This document shows positions 17,501 through 24,632 of a stretch of DNA of 64,000 bases, piece by piece. The notes under the pieces were generated by a model. The model searched no databases, was not told the DNA's origin, and saw only the letters and a program-made list of their open reading frames with translations. The DNA comes from Aspidiotus rigidus (Eukaryota; Arthropoda; Insecta; Hemiptera; Diaspididae), in the NCBI GenBank assembly GCA_035079385.1, contig JAVHKY010000037.1:1984001-2048000 (forward strand), given 5' to 3'. The translations under genes and the position numbers were made by a program. The first letter of the stretch is position 1. Each line of letters opens with the position of its first letter.

Positions 17501-19546
17501 AAACATCGGTCGTAGTATCTTTCCTGTAAATTCCAAACTTGTGGATACCGTCTACAATAGAGATCGATAAATCCAAAAAGTTAATGGAAAATACCCCTAT
17601 TTCCAACGTAAATTTGATGGAAGGGTACCAGGAATTGAGATACCTCAGAAACTCACCAAGGAGATCTGGGTGACCAGTCCAGGTACATAGAACGTCATCA
17701 ACGTACCTGTGCCAGTAGTGAATATGATTAAGTAACACCTGGTTCGAGGAAAAGAGGTCAAGTTCAAACTTAGACATGAAAATTTCGGAGATAAGAGAGC
17801 CTAGAGGTGATCCAATAGGGATCCCTACTTCCTCAGGGAACTCGAAAAATTTCCCTTCAAATTTACAGAAGTTAGGGGACCAGCAAGTATTCAGGAGATC
17901 AAAAAATTCCTGAAACTCATTGTGAGGAATGTTGGCACTGATGAGTAGCTCACCCATCCGCTGGATAGTAGCAGCCTTAGGAATATTCGGAAACAAACCA
18001 ACAACATCAAACGAGCAGATGGTCGTTCCTGGGGGAAGGCTTACATCCTTGAGGACATCAGTTAAAGAGGCCGAATTCAAGACCGAATGAGGAGATTCAA
18101 AATCAATGCGATTTTTGAACCAACGGTCAAGGAATTTGGCAAGGAGGTAGGTAGGAGAGGAGACAAAAGAAACAACGGGTCGCATCGGGGTATTCTTCTT
18201 ATGCCCTTTGGGCAACCCGTAGAGGAGGGGGGGTGTGGGGTTAGGAACCAGGACGGCTTTTTTCAAAGCAGGAGTTTTGATAATAGCCTTACTCCTGTTG
18301 ATGACACTCCTAACTTCTCTAACGTGCTTAGGAAAGCTGAAATCCCCACTCTCTTTAGCACCACACTGCTGTAGGACTTCATGGACCTTGGAAGAATAGG
18401 CCGACCTCTCCATCACTACAACAGCGTTGCCCTTGTCAGCCTGGTTGTTTAACCGAAAGCGCTCCCTTCGTTTTTATTTTCTGCGGTTTGCATTTGTTTA
18501 CTCTCCCTTTAGAGTATTCGTTTTTTCGTTTATGATGGATAGCCGTAACCTTAAGGAACGGATTCGTTTAATCCATATTTTTCCTTTTAGATTCATTAAC
18601 ACACCGAACGCATGAAATCAGAGGCATAATATTGGCATTGTTAAAGCACATTGATAATTTTGAACATCAATATTTAAAGCAGCAAAATATTTCTGCCACA
18701 TTGAGTCAGGTAGGATTTTTTTTTTGGTTTTTGCACTTGAAGAGAAAAATTGATTGTAATAGAATTATTTCTTTACAGATTGTATTCTTCATAGTGTGTG
18801 GGAAAGTAATGTTACATAATCGTAATGTAACCGCTTTATATTCACTCTTATTCTACAATTTGCTCAGTTACTGCGTATCGTACATACGTCAGTTCTACTA
18901 CAATATGAAAAGGTCTTTTTTTATCAAAGTAGCCGATCACTCCAGCATCAAGCACTTGGCTATGTCAGCTATTAAAATTGTTCTCGAAGTCACCCATGTT
19001 ATCGCTATCATTTCTATGCTGTTGGCGTTAAGCGTAGAACCCAAAGGAGAACCAACAAAATTGTTTACTGTATTCACCTTTGTCTATTATTTCGTGACCG
19101 AAATCAAATTTTCGGAGTCGGTACAAAGTCTCTTGATCTATTTTCAGTTTTCTTGTTTTGAAAATTTAGAAACCCTCTGGACACCTGTCCTATTAAGCAT
19201 TATAGCTCAATGTTTATCGTTTTGTTTCGCATTTATCTTACTATTCAGCGGATCGTATCAAGCCGCTCTCGTAACGTTCTATCTTAATGTTTATCTCAGT
19301 TACAAAAAACTTTCGAGAGGAAGCTTGAAAATTTTGAACGATGAAAAGAGAATCGTTTCTCAATACCGTTACGCAACCAAATCCGAACTCGAAAACTTTG
19401 AAGATGTTTGCGCAGTCTGCTTGATGGATATGCACCAAGCTAGGGTCACGCCTTGTCATCATATTTTCCACGCCGATTGCTTGAGAAAGTGTTTACTAAA
19501 TTGCAATACATGTCCAATTTGTAAGAGAGAAATGATTTTCCAGTAA
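5489..19546 (+). CDS. Multi-pass RING-H2 E3 ubiquitin ligase, RNF139/TRC8-like (4 exons)
   Basis: The spliced model is 5489-5582, 14211-14372, 18591-18709 and 18779-19546. It totals 1143 nt (380 codons plus stop), and every junction has GT/AG with compatible phase. Exon 2 and most of exon 4 are strongly hydrophobic, giving several transmembrane segments. The C-terminus (about residues 336-380) is a RING-H2 finger. In the TRC8/RNF145 family such proteins sit in the ER membrane and ubiquitinate sterol-pathway and ERAD clients; this role is inferred from the family. Two points are odd. At 380 residues it is much shorter than vertebrate TRC8 (over 600), so N-terminal exons may be missing or the lineage form is short. 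The usual Trp after the sixth zinc ligand is Cys. Introns 1 (8.6 kb) and 2 (4.2 kb) are filled with transposons. Exon 4 is firm, exons 2-3 good, exon 1 moderate. Confidence 0.6.
5832..6153 (-). repeat. Inverted arm of chimeric element with PLE tail
   Basis: Reverse complement of 8043-8365. It contains part of the gypsy LTR, the hairpin motif with GAAA (about 5947-5969) and the outer PLE tail (5832-5868). It joins the plus-strand RNase H fragment at about 6154 without homology that I can see. Confidence 0.8.
6159..6524 (+). pseudogene. Ty3/gypsy RNase H domain, 5'-truncated
   Basis: A 121-codon open stretch encodes the RNase H domain of a Metaviridae Pol. Visible blocks are T-R-K-E-L-L-A-I, R-T-D-H-A-A-L-Q-W, and G-K-S-H-Q-N-A-D-S-L-S-R-R-P-C at its end. 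The fragment begins abruptly at the palindrome junction (about 6154), so the protease and reverse transcriptase are missing. A frame change follows between 6525 and 6721 before the integrase frame resumes. It is not functional. Confidence 0.85.
6722..7780 (+). pseudogene. Ty3/gypsy integrase with two in-frame stops
   Basis: This is the integrase of the same gypsy remnant. The zinc-binding H-H-C-C motif is complete (H...G-S-H-F-G-I ... C-C-R-T-C). The catalytic core shows A-A-D-V-S-G-P-F, then L-H-S-D-Q-G-R-N-F-E, then M-V-E-R-F-N-K, the D, D and E of the DDE triad. A GPY/F-type C-terminal region follows (W-E-G-P-W-T-V). The frame is interrupted by TAA at 7457 and TAG at 7604 but otherwise runs unshifted to the natural TGA at 7778. 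It ends next to the polypurine tract GGAGGGGAAAG (7781-7791) and the LTR. Confidence 0.88.
7792..8222 (+). repeat. Gypsy LTR (TG...CA, 431 bp)
   Basis: It starts TGTGGCGTTC immediately after the polypurine tract and ends ...GTCACA just before a primer-binding site. It contains a TATA-like ACTATAAATAG near 8014 and an AATAAA near 8149 within CCAGTAATAAAGC. Part of it (from about 8043) recurs inverted in the left arm at 5832-6153. Only one full copy lies in the window. Confidence 0.75.
8225..8241 (+). other. Primer-binding site downstream of the LTR
   Basis: TGGTGTCAGAAGTGGGA lies two bases after the LTR end. This is the type of site used by mag-like Metaviridae (tRNA-Ser primed, from general knowledge). 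A primer site normally follows a 5' LTR, yet here integrase precedes the same LTR. The LTR must therefore come from a tandem or one-LTR-circle template. The left inverted arm lacks this site. Confidence 0.6.
8262..8285 (+). ncRNA. Hammerhead-like hairpin motif, chimeric element
   Basis: CGATGA is followed by a TGGTT-TGTT-AACC hairpin and GAAAG. It corresponds to the CUGANGA / stem II / GAAA arrangement of hammerhead ribozymes and to the termini of PLE copies A-C. The first block deviates (C-GATGA rather than CTGATGA) and an extra U precedes the stem. Self-cleavage is therefore unproven. Confidence 0.35.
8486..8510 (-). ncRNA. Hammerhead-like hairpin motif, PLE B left arm
   Basis: On the minus strand CTTGAGA is followed by ATGGCT-GTTT-AGCC and GAAAGCGC. 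The stem pair GGCT/AGCC differs from GGTT/AACC in copies A and C by a compensating change. The right arm counterpart at 9959-9976 has lost the 5' strand of the stem. Confidence 0.4.
8558..9662 (-). pseudogene. PLE copy B RT to GIY-YIG remnant, minus arm
   Basis: Minus-strand reading gives the RT palm region near 9660-9440 (IPI-type box, Y-V-D-D equivalent around 9495). The post-RT region follows at 9338-9000 (E-L-G-I-Y-R-K, H-L-A-R-V-N-Q-V-K-V-D-I-D). The C-terminal conserved tail is at 8815-8558, ending L-I-E-L-V-Y-E-D-D. Frames change several times and the central GIY-YIG core is damaged. It is dead coding DNA. Confidence 0.75.
9663..9899 (+). pseudogene. PLE copy B inverted arm, C-terminal coding remnant
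   Basis: The frame encodes S-A-F-A-D-H-L-I-E-S-G-H-S, L-L-H-R-E-K, and a terminus G-L-I-E-L-V-Y-E-D-D, the same C-terminal region as the minus arm but on the opposite strand. It begins at the palindrome junction near 9662 and ends with TGA at 9897, followed by the terminal region up to 10044. Confidence 0.75.
10385..10408 (-). ncRNA. Hammerhead-like hairpin motif, PLE A left end
   Basis: On the minus strand CTTGAAGA is followed by TGGTT-ATTT-AACC and GAAAGCGC. The stem pairs perfectly (GGTT with AACC). The matching copy in the other arm is at 12741-12765 on the plus strand. It has the order of hammerhead core elements but with one extra base on each side of the stem. Confidence 0.4.
10454..11788 (-). 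pseudogene. PLE protein: RT and GIY-YIG endonuclease (5'-truncated copy A)
   Basis: A 444-codon frame starts within the reverse transcriptase and runs to the natural end. RT blocks are V-G-L-F-P-N-I-P-K, G-I-P-I-G-S, then Y-V-D-D-V-L-C-T-W (palm catalytic Asp pair). The GIY-YIG nuclease near the C-terminus shows G-V-Y-K-L-E-C ... F-Y-I-G-E-T-S. Compared with copy C, two conserved RT spots are changed (S-F-D-D-V-G for S-F-D-V-V-G, and G-S-R-L-G for G-S-P-L-G), and there is an extra Ser before A-F-A-D-H. The N-terminal third is absent because the frame ends at the palindrome junction. PLE proteins make cDNA at a nicked target and integrate it. Confidence 0.85.
11849..12696 (+). pseudogene. PLE copy A inverted arm: post-RT and GIY-YIG coding, frameshifted
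   Basis: Two overlapping frames (11849-12310 and 12235-12696) encode the same post-RT and GIY-YIG protein as the minus arm. They are split by a small deletion near 12195, where copy C reads D-R-R-L-R-W. The second frame retains G-V-Y-K-L-E-C ... F-Y-I-G-E-T and the intact C-terminus G-L-I-E-L-V-Y. There is no RT active site in this arm, so it cannot be autonomous. Confidence 0.85.
12741..12765 (+). ncRNA. Hammerhead-like hairpin motif, PLE A right arm
   Basis: Inverted counterpart of 10385-10408: CTTGAAGA, a GGTT-ATTT-AACC hairpin, then GAAAGCGCT. In transcripts from either strand across the palindrome one copy would be in sense orientation. Confidence 0.4.
12893..13925. other. Intron 1 sequence of RING gene, no gene seen
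   Basis: A 126-codon minus-strand frame (13225-13605) is rich in Pro, Ser and Phe but shows no family features. I treat it as chance. The stretch near 13310-13520 repeats GGCTTCA-like words. Nothing else is recognisable. Confidence 0.4.
13926..14085 (+). repeat. Dispersed composite repeat, short copy
   Basis: One unit of the 45-bp minisatellite (CTCGAGAGTCTAAATTTTTC) is followed by a GGTCGGCGCACGG module and the terminus CCCCCCATAAAACAGG-TTCCCTGTT. The same three-part layout recurs at 14950-15070, 15226-15830, 16230-16330, 43433-43775 and 44460-44700. Confidence 0.7.
14211..14372 (+). CDS. RING gene exon 2 (transmembrane exon)
   Basis: The exon is bounded by GTTATTTCAG and G|GTGAGC. Only one frame is open. 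It encodes about 53 residues dominated by Ile, Leu, Phe, Val and Thr, including two membrane-spanning-like stretches separated by a basic loop (S-R-H-S-T-R-K-W). Its exit phase matches exon 3. It lies as a small island between the PLE/gypsy insertions of intron 1 and the minisatellite of intron 2. Confidence 0.6.
14740..15225. repeat. Dispersed composite repeat, degenerate copies
   Basis: Mixed-orientation pieces of the minisatellite unit lie next to a GCCGGACGGCGCATGG module and a diverged terminus near 15030-15055. The phrase AAGAAGGCCTA-x-ACCTACTA-x-AAGCCTA occurs twice (14803 and 15123), and CTTCCTTAACGAAGTTAA occurs at about 14773. Confidence 0.65.
15226..15605 (+). repeat. 45-bp minisatellite array, about 9 units
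   Basis: Successive units of about 45 bp share CTCGAGAGTCGAAATTTTTC, then CAAGTCCCCCTCC, then TATCATATATAG. Units differ by a few substitutions. The array ends directly in the inverted terminus AACAGGGAACCTGTT (15607 onward). It lies in intron 2 of the RING gene. Confidence 0.85.
15606..15830 (-). repeat. Inverted composite repeat terminus and GC-rich module
   Basis: Reading leftward on the minus strand: minisatellite units, then a GGACGGCG-type module, then CCCCCCATAAAACAGG-TTCCCTGTT. With the plus-oriented array to its left this makes a large inverted arrangement. Confidence 0.7.
16225..16335 (+). repeat. Composite repeat terminus copy
   Basis: It contains TTGGACGGCGAACGGC, CAAAAAGCCCCCCAT and GAACAGG-TTCCCTGTT, followed by CTCGAGCTAT. 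The terminal 15-mer can fold as AACAGG / CCTGTT around a 3-base loop. Confidence 0.7.
16680..16703 (-). ncRNA. Hammerhead-like hairpin motif, PLE C
   Basis: On the minus strand CTGAAGA (an exact CUGANGA match) is followed by T, then GGTT-GTTT-AACC, then GAAAGCGC. The inverted right arm begins inside this motif (about 18441). Other copies change the stem to GGCT/AGCC, keeping pairing. Confidence 0.45.
16749..18416 (-). CDS. PLE protein, reverse transcriptase plus GIY-YIG nuclease (best copy)
   Basis: A 555-codon frame is fully open. In order it has a pre-RT region, L-P-K-G-H-K-K-N-T-P-M-R-P-V-V (RT motif 1-2 region), S-F-D-V-V-G-L-F-P-N, G-I-P-I-G-S-P-L-G-S-L, and Y-V-D-D-V-L-C-T-W with the catalytic Asp pair (about residues 235-245). 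A long linker follows, then GIY-YIG near the C-terminus (G-V-Y-K-M-E-C ... F-Y-I-G-E-T-S-R-Q). Full Penelope proteins are around 800 residues, so roughly the first third is missing. The frame begins 24 bp inside the palindrome junction at about 18440, so this is a 5'-truncated insertion. Catalytic residues look intact and the sequence appears young, but no start region is present. Confidence 0.85.
   Translation of the reverse strand: MMERSAYSSKVHEVLQQCGAKESGDFSFPKHVREVRSVINRSKAIIKTPALKKAVLVPNPTPPLLYGLPKGHKKNTPMRPVVSFVSSPTYLLAKFLDRWFKNRIDFESPHSVLNSASLTDVLKDVSLPPGTTICSFDVVGLFPNIPKAATIQRMGELLISANIPHNEFQEFFDLLNTCWSPNFCKFEGKFFEFPEEVGIPIGSPLGSLISEIFMSKFELDLFSSNQVLLNHIHYWHRYVDDVLCTWTGHPDLLGEFLRYLNSWYPSIKFTLEIGVFSINFLDLSISIVDGIHKFGIYRKDTTTDVLVHGGSFGPVAHKMAAFHSLVHRLTRIPLSQSAYKKELLTIKHLARVNGVNVDVDVMVRRKVTRSLLDSTTSLPRDTIRDRRLRWISLPFLGNFSQQLGRALRPFGFRPAFYNHTTVKRLFVRLKDPIPVDERSGVYKMECEDCGGFYIGETSRQMKVRVAEHLKSWKKGRLGESAFADHLINSGHSFREGSEKLLHKENSYRKRIALENIEIMRHLNTDGITILNSYIPEDGLIEQVYDSHRDFSFGRS
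18591..18709 (+). CDS. RING gene exon 3
   Basis: The acceptor is TTTTCCTTTTAG at 18590 and the donor is CAG|GTAGGA at 18709/18710. It encodes about 40 residues (a basic start, then a hydrophobic-amphipathic stretch with H-I-D-N-F-E-H-Q). The following 69-nt intron (18710-18778) is a multiple of three without a stop, so intron retention would keep the frame. The acceptor's polypyrimidine tract overlaps the target duplication of PLE copy C. Confidence 0.65.
18779..19546 (+). CDS. RING gene exon 4 (membrane core and RING-H2 finger)
   Basis: After the acceptor CTTTACAG the frame runs 255 codons to TAA at 19544. Four or more hydrophobic segments precede a basic loop. Then comes the RING: C-x2-C (C-A-V-C), 11 residues, C-H-H-I-F-H-A-D-C supplying C3, H4, H5 and C6, and finally C-P-I-C. 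The loop just before it (V-Y-L-S-Y-K-K-L-S-R-G) and the spacing to the RING match what I know of TRC8/RNF145 proteins. The residue usually Trp after C6 (L-R-K-W-L) is Cys here, which may weaken E2 binding. Confidence 0.8.
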   Translation: MVFFIVCGKVMLHNRNVTALYSLLFYNLLSYCVSYIRQFYYNMKRSFFIKVADHSSIKHLAMSAIKIVLEVTHVIAIISMLLALSVEPKGEPTKLFTVFTFVYYFVTEIKFSESVQSLLIYFQFSCFENLETLWTPVLLSIIAQCLSFCFAFILLFSGSYQAALVTFYLNVYLSYKKLSRGSLKILNDEKRIVSQYRYATKSELENFEDVCAVCLMDMHQARVTPCHHIFHADCLRKCLLNCNTCPICKREMIFQ

Positions 19547-19752
19547 CTTTTCTGTCTATATATAGATACTATATATTCCACCTGTCTTATATATTTTTTA
19601 TTATATTTTATATATTTTGATAGCTGTATAATTAATTACCGTATGTATTCTTTGAAGCTTTTTGTACCTACCTTATTTTATTGGAGGAGAAAAAAGTATT
19701 ACGGTGGTGAAAACGCTTCTTTCCCTTCTTGCTCTTAGGTAAATGTTTTTGT

Positions 19753-19758
19753 AATAAA
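19753..19758 (+). terminator. Candidate polyadenylation signal of RING gene
   Basis: AATAAA about 207 bp after the stop codon, within TTTTTGTAATAAAATACA. A second AATAAA lies near 20009. Confidence 0.4.
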
Positions 19759-19759
19759 A

Positions 19760-22005
19760 TACATACACCTGTGATTTATTAAAATAGAATGGTGGTCATT
19801 TCTCACATACCGGTATGATATTCATTTCATTGTGATCTTTATTAAGTATTAGTTCAGTATATAATTTTGTAGCATTCCATTGTCTTGACATTCTATTGTT
19901 CAGAATTTTGATCGACAATTCTTGTTACATTTGATTTTGATGTTTGAACTTCACCCTTATAATTATTTTTTTTCATCATCTTCCGGTCCCTACAATGTCT
20001 TATTGAAATAAATTTCATTTTAAATAAATCAGATACCAATGGCAACTGTGCACGTATTAATATCAAATTATAGGAACATATTTCAAGTAGAATTATTTGT
20101 TTTCAGAAAAAGCTGGATAAATAGGCCAATATTTATTGTAATTGCGGGAATCTAAAAAGCTTTCAAAAAAAAACTGAGAAAAATTGACTGATTTAGCTCA
20201 CAAATGCTTAAATATGAAGCTGGATTTCGGTTCCCATACAATTCGCCGCAGATACATTTTGCCGCAATGAAATTTCCGCAAAAGAACAGTCGTGTGTAGT
20301 AAAATGGAAACTTCTGTTTTTTTTTTTTCAACACTTCTCCAGCGTATTCCTGATAGGCAATAATTTTAACTTGCTCACGAGTATAGAGAACCATTCATTA
20401 ATTACATATGTAAAAACTTGTTGAAAAATCTCTACGTGACCATATTTGGGGGAAGGGGTGCTAAGAATCAATTCTTGGTTCGTAAGATTTTTAAAAATTC
20501 AAAATTTGCCTTCAGAGTGAGGGAAAAAACCACTTGTCCTTGATATAAAACTCTGTTAGAAACAAGGGCAAATCTTCTTACATTTTTTAAATCATTCTTT
20601 AGGATTATTTTGGACTGAAAACAGTCAAGTCTTCACAAACGCTCTCTCTCTATATAAGTAGATCTAAATCTTTTATAACTCGAGAACCGTTTTCACTGCA
20701 TATTTTGTTGGAAGTGGAAGCTGGAAATTATTTGATAGAAGCGCTCAAGAAGTGGAAGCTGGAAGCTGCAACGCGAGAAGTTGGAAGTTGGAAGTCAGAA
20801 AAAAAAATTGGAAGTGAAAGTGGAAGTTTTATCAATCGACTTTGCATCCTTGGATTCATAATTTCGTCTAAAAATTAGTAGGCTAACAGAAGAAAATTCC
20901 TCCCACATAGCTAGTGTTTAAAAGACAACGTCCACTGGATTTGATAACTTCTTCGGTCACTTTGGTCACTTGTTTTGTGCCGGAATCAGGGATGGAAAGC
21001 GGTTCGCAAGCAGCTTAGACATATCATTTTACTTAGGCTTATAAGTTGTTCCATGAATTTGAACAGTTTAGCTACGTACCAAAAAGAAAGCTGTGTCAAT
21101 TATTAATGTTAATGATTTTGCATCCATTTTCCTTTCATTGTAAACCTGCATAGCTGCATTGAGACAAAATAATGAGAGTGGAAATAATGCATACGTTTTC
21201 AAAGAATAATAAGTTTATGAATAAAATCATAAGACATTGAAATGATAGTGTAAGTAATTAGATATGGATTGGCTAACAAATGCAATGAAAACTTCAATGA
21301 GATATTGTAGACCCTGTAATAAAACAGCTAAACACTCAATTACAGAGGAAGGAATTAAAGCCACATTAAAAAAATGAATTAGAACGTGCACTCAGTGTAA
21401 AATTACTCTCGCTAGAGTAGTAAGTACTTATGATAAAGATAAAATCTCCCTTGTTTGTTATAAATATAAAGAATTGAAACCAAGCATTTCAAAGGAAATT
21501 GGTATCAAGTCAATGTACAATATGTGGGGATTTTAGGAAAATAGGATTCCTGAATTAAATTTTTGTACGATTGCGGGTGATAGGCATGGGCAGAGTATTG
21601 TAGTCGAAAATTTAGCTTCGGCTTGTCGCTTAAACTTACAACTTTGAAAAATTTGACTTTTGGCATTTGAAAAAATTCACCTGGCTTTTGGTTTGATTGA
21701 GCTGTTTGATATGCGAGTTCAAATAAAACGATCAAGAGAATTGGGGCTTTGATATACTTGCGGAAGATACTTGCTCTTCAGTTTGTATTCATCTTCATTG
21801 GATGACTGCACTATAGGCTCCTATGCTGAATGGCTGAACATTTCAACTGAACTGAAACCAATTTTTCTTATTTTGGTCAATTCTTTGGGAGAGCCAATGT
21901 GGCCTAGGGAGTGGAGCAATTGAACTTGAAATTTGAACAGTGGAGCAGTCCAGCTTCTGCAGAATTTAGGCTCATCTTGAAAATCCGTCAAAGATAGGGT
22001 TTTCG
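19760..22005. other. Intergenic, no gene seen
   Basis: The stretch is AT-rich. A purine-rich GGAAGCTGGAAG / GGAAGTTGGAAG repeat lies at about 20708-20830. Nothing else is recognisable. Confidence 0.5.
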
Positions 22006-22650
22006 ACCAAAATGATTTGAAACGGTCAACGGTTATCGGTCAGAACACCAGCAATATTTATAACGGTTATAGGTTACCGGTCAGGAAGGGCATTTTTTGA
22101 AATGGTCAAGCGGTCATAATTGTTATGACCGTTATTCTAAAAATGATTCGGTCAAAACGGTAAAATACTCAATTATAAAGAAAGAAGAGGAACTATGACG
22201 AAAAAATCTCCCAGCCCGAAAAGAAATTGTCAAAGCCGCAACCTGCTCGTTAATGATTACAATCTTTATTTTATAGTGTGGATTAGACACCTCTTCTAAG
22301 ATTGAAAGAATGCAAAGAATTGAAGAAAAATAATGAATACTTTTCTAGTTCTCTCACACATCATACGACTCTTTACTTATAGAATTGATCGATTTCTTCT
22401 CGCATTTGATTCAGAATCAGATGGATATTCTATGCAGTATGCGGTACCTGAAGAAAATTGTCTCAGCAATAACACAATTATGATAACAAAAAACATGAGG
22501 GCACAATACAAAACATGCATAAATTTTTCAATTGTTTATTCGAGAATTCGATATTCGTCAACAAAAATGAAAAATAAGAAAACAAAATCAATGAATCAAA
22601 GATTTAAATGCAAAAAGAACAAACATTACCCCATTATGCCATGAAAAATA

Positions 22651-22765
22651 GAACGGATGTTTCTGCAAAACAACAATCCGGAGAGATGGATATCTTGTAA
22701 TTCCCTGCTGCAAAGTCAAGAAACAGCCAACTCTCCGGATAGTTGTTTTGCAGTTATGTCCGTTC
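22651..22765. mobile_element. Small inverted-repeat element (MITE) with TA target
   Basis: Left end GAACGGATGTTTCTGCAAAA and right end TTTTGCAGTTATGTCCGTTC are inverted copies over about 35 bp, including CAACAATCCGGAGAG / CTCTCCGGATAGTTG. Both ends abut TA (22649-22650 and 22766-22767), as in Tc1/mariner-derived elements. Length is 115 bp. Confidence 0.75.
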
Positions 22766-23066
22766 TACTGTTCACGGCAGAAATGAGAAAGTGAAAAAAA
22801 AAAAAAAAAATGTTGCTCATCGATGAAGGAGCCCATTTTGGGATTGTTCTAGGTTTCAGCGACGCTCAATTGGGGACAAGTCGCAAATTTCATTTTTTGA
22901 TCTCAAAATCACATTCCATGTCGCCCATTTTGCGATTAATCGCCCAATTTGGCAACCCTGGTTCAGAGTGTTTTTTCTTCAAAAATCAAAATCGCTCCAT
23001 TGTGAGTTTGTGACTGAGTAATTTGAAGAAAAATTAAAAATCAAATCCCCATACCTATGTGTTAGG

Positions 23067-23484
23067 AATCCTCTTCGTTCACGCCTACGTCACAGCATCG
23101 TTGTATTCAAAATAATTTCGAGATTTGTGATCGATGGTGCTTAGGGAAAGTAAACAAACTTTTTTTACACGGACTTTTCCATAAGAAGAAAAATTGAATT
23201 CGATCATTTGCTCATAATATTTGAATGGAAGAATAAAGTGAGACGTGAAAAATACATTCTCAAATACTTGAGATCTTCCAGATCTTGATTATCAACGTTG
23301 AATTCCTTATTTATTTCTCATTTTGAAATACTAACACATGATCGAAATGTTCCCTGTGTATTCTGACGGGAGTCGATAATGTTCTAAGCACCATCGCATG
23401 ATACTATCGTAAAATTCTGCGATACTATCGCAGAATATCGCGCACTATCAGCAGTTAGTGACGTCACGTGAACGAAGAGGATTA
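23067..23484. mobile_element. MITE, about 415 bp, with terminal inverted repeats
   Basis: AATCCTCTTCGTTCACG at the left is mirrored by CGTGAACGAAGAGGATT at the right, extending inward through TACGTCAC / GTGACGTCA. A second inner inverted pair is GATGGTGCTTAG (about 23134) and CTAAGCACCATCG (about 23385). It is non-coding. Confidence 0.7.
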
Positions 23485-23832
23485 GAATCTTGGACCGCAA
23501 TACGAATTATTAATGGTCCAAGTTTGGGATATTATTCCCCTTATCAATATTTTTTTGAATAATTGTGATCTAGTGTTGTAATTGTATTGTAGCTGTGATT
23601 GTAAATTGAAAAGCCATAATAATTTATTATTTTATTAATTATTAATACCTATGATGTACGTTCTAGGTTGTAGCCTTACTATAAGCTTCAATTTTCCAAC
23701 GCATTAGGTTCAGGCCAGAGGAGAATAATAATTCTAAAAATACATCGCCATCGATATGTATTGATGATTTTAAAGAACACTATCGATTGTGGCAACCAAC
23801 TATCGATGTTTTGAAACTATTGCCCAGCACTA

Positions 23833-24122
23833 TTCGCATGAGGACACAAAGTAGGCGCCCTCTATGAAAACTGTAGTGGCCATTTTTGGAAGCTGTCTGA
23901 AAAGGGGATGTTACAGAAAATTGTTGAAATCTTAATTTTTTTCTTCTTTTAGGTTATTCTATGAATGAAAATAATAAAAAAATGCTCTTACTACTTTTTT
24001 GTATTTTTCAATATTGACAAAGATACAGCCCGTTTTAGTTTTATACAGGTTTATGGCAATTTTTGCCAAATCCCCTTTTCGGGCACGACTCTAGCGCACC
24101 TACAGTTGTGTCCTCATGCGAA
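23833..24122. mobile_element. MITE, 290 bp, TA-flanked
   Basis: TTCGCATGAGGACACAA at the left end is mirrored by TTGTGTCCTCATGCGAA at the right. Imperfect inverted similarity continues about 70 bp inward (AAAAGGGGAT / ATCCCCTTTT). TA lies directly outside each end. Confidence 0.75.
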
Positions 24123-24486
24123 TATACAACACAAAACTGATTACCGATGAAGAATAATAAATACAATGCAAAATGCAAATAAAAAATAATACAATGGCCG
24201 AAACAATGGCGATGCAGTGACGCCAGTGCTAAATGCAAATCCGGCAGCGGCATCGCATAATATCTGTTTAATAAACATATGCGTGCAGGGTGACAATTTA
24301 AAGAAAAGGTTCCAAAATCATATGTACGTCGAAAACCTTTCTCGAAATTATCACCATACACGTTCGTCCAAACATTATTTGCATAGCAGAATTGCAGACC
24401 TCGTCATTTTTCCCAGAGAATACAGAAAACTACCAATGGGCTAGGCATGCAAATGGAAGAAAGTACCCAAGCACCCGAAAAGAACA

Positions 24487-24632
24487 CAGATGTGACTTGT
24501 CACGAAATAACGGACCCATCTTCATGATATAATTCTGAAGAAATGGATTTCATGCACGAGTGCATAAGACCCTTTTCTCTAGAAATATATTATGAAAGAT
24601 GGGTCTCATATTTCGTGACAGCTCACAGATGA
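24487..24632. mobile_element. MITE, about 145 bp
   Basis: Inverted ends of about 45 bp: TTGTCACGAAATAACGGACC near the left and GGGTCTCATATTTCGTGACA near the right, with CATCTT / AAGATG inside. No coding potential. Confidence 0.65.

Larger units (their letters stand above)
16605..18571. mobile_element. PLE copy C with inverted ends and 12-bp target duplication
   Basis: TCCATATTTTTC is present at 16593-16604 and 18572-18583. The body (16605-18440) reads on the minus strand. The last 131 bp (18441-18571) are an inverted copy of the body's outer end plus the extra PLE tail (18533-18571). The insertion lies in intron 2 of the RING gene. Its right duplication is part of the polypyrimidine tract of exon 3, leaving 7 bp between duplication and exon. 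Confidence 0.9.
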
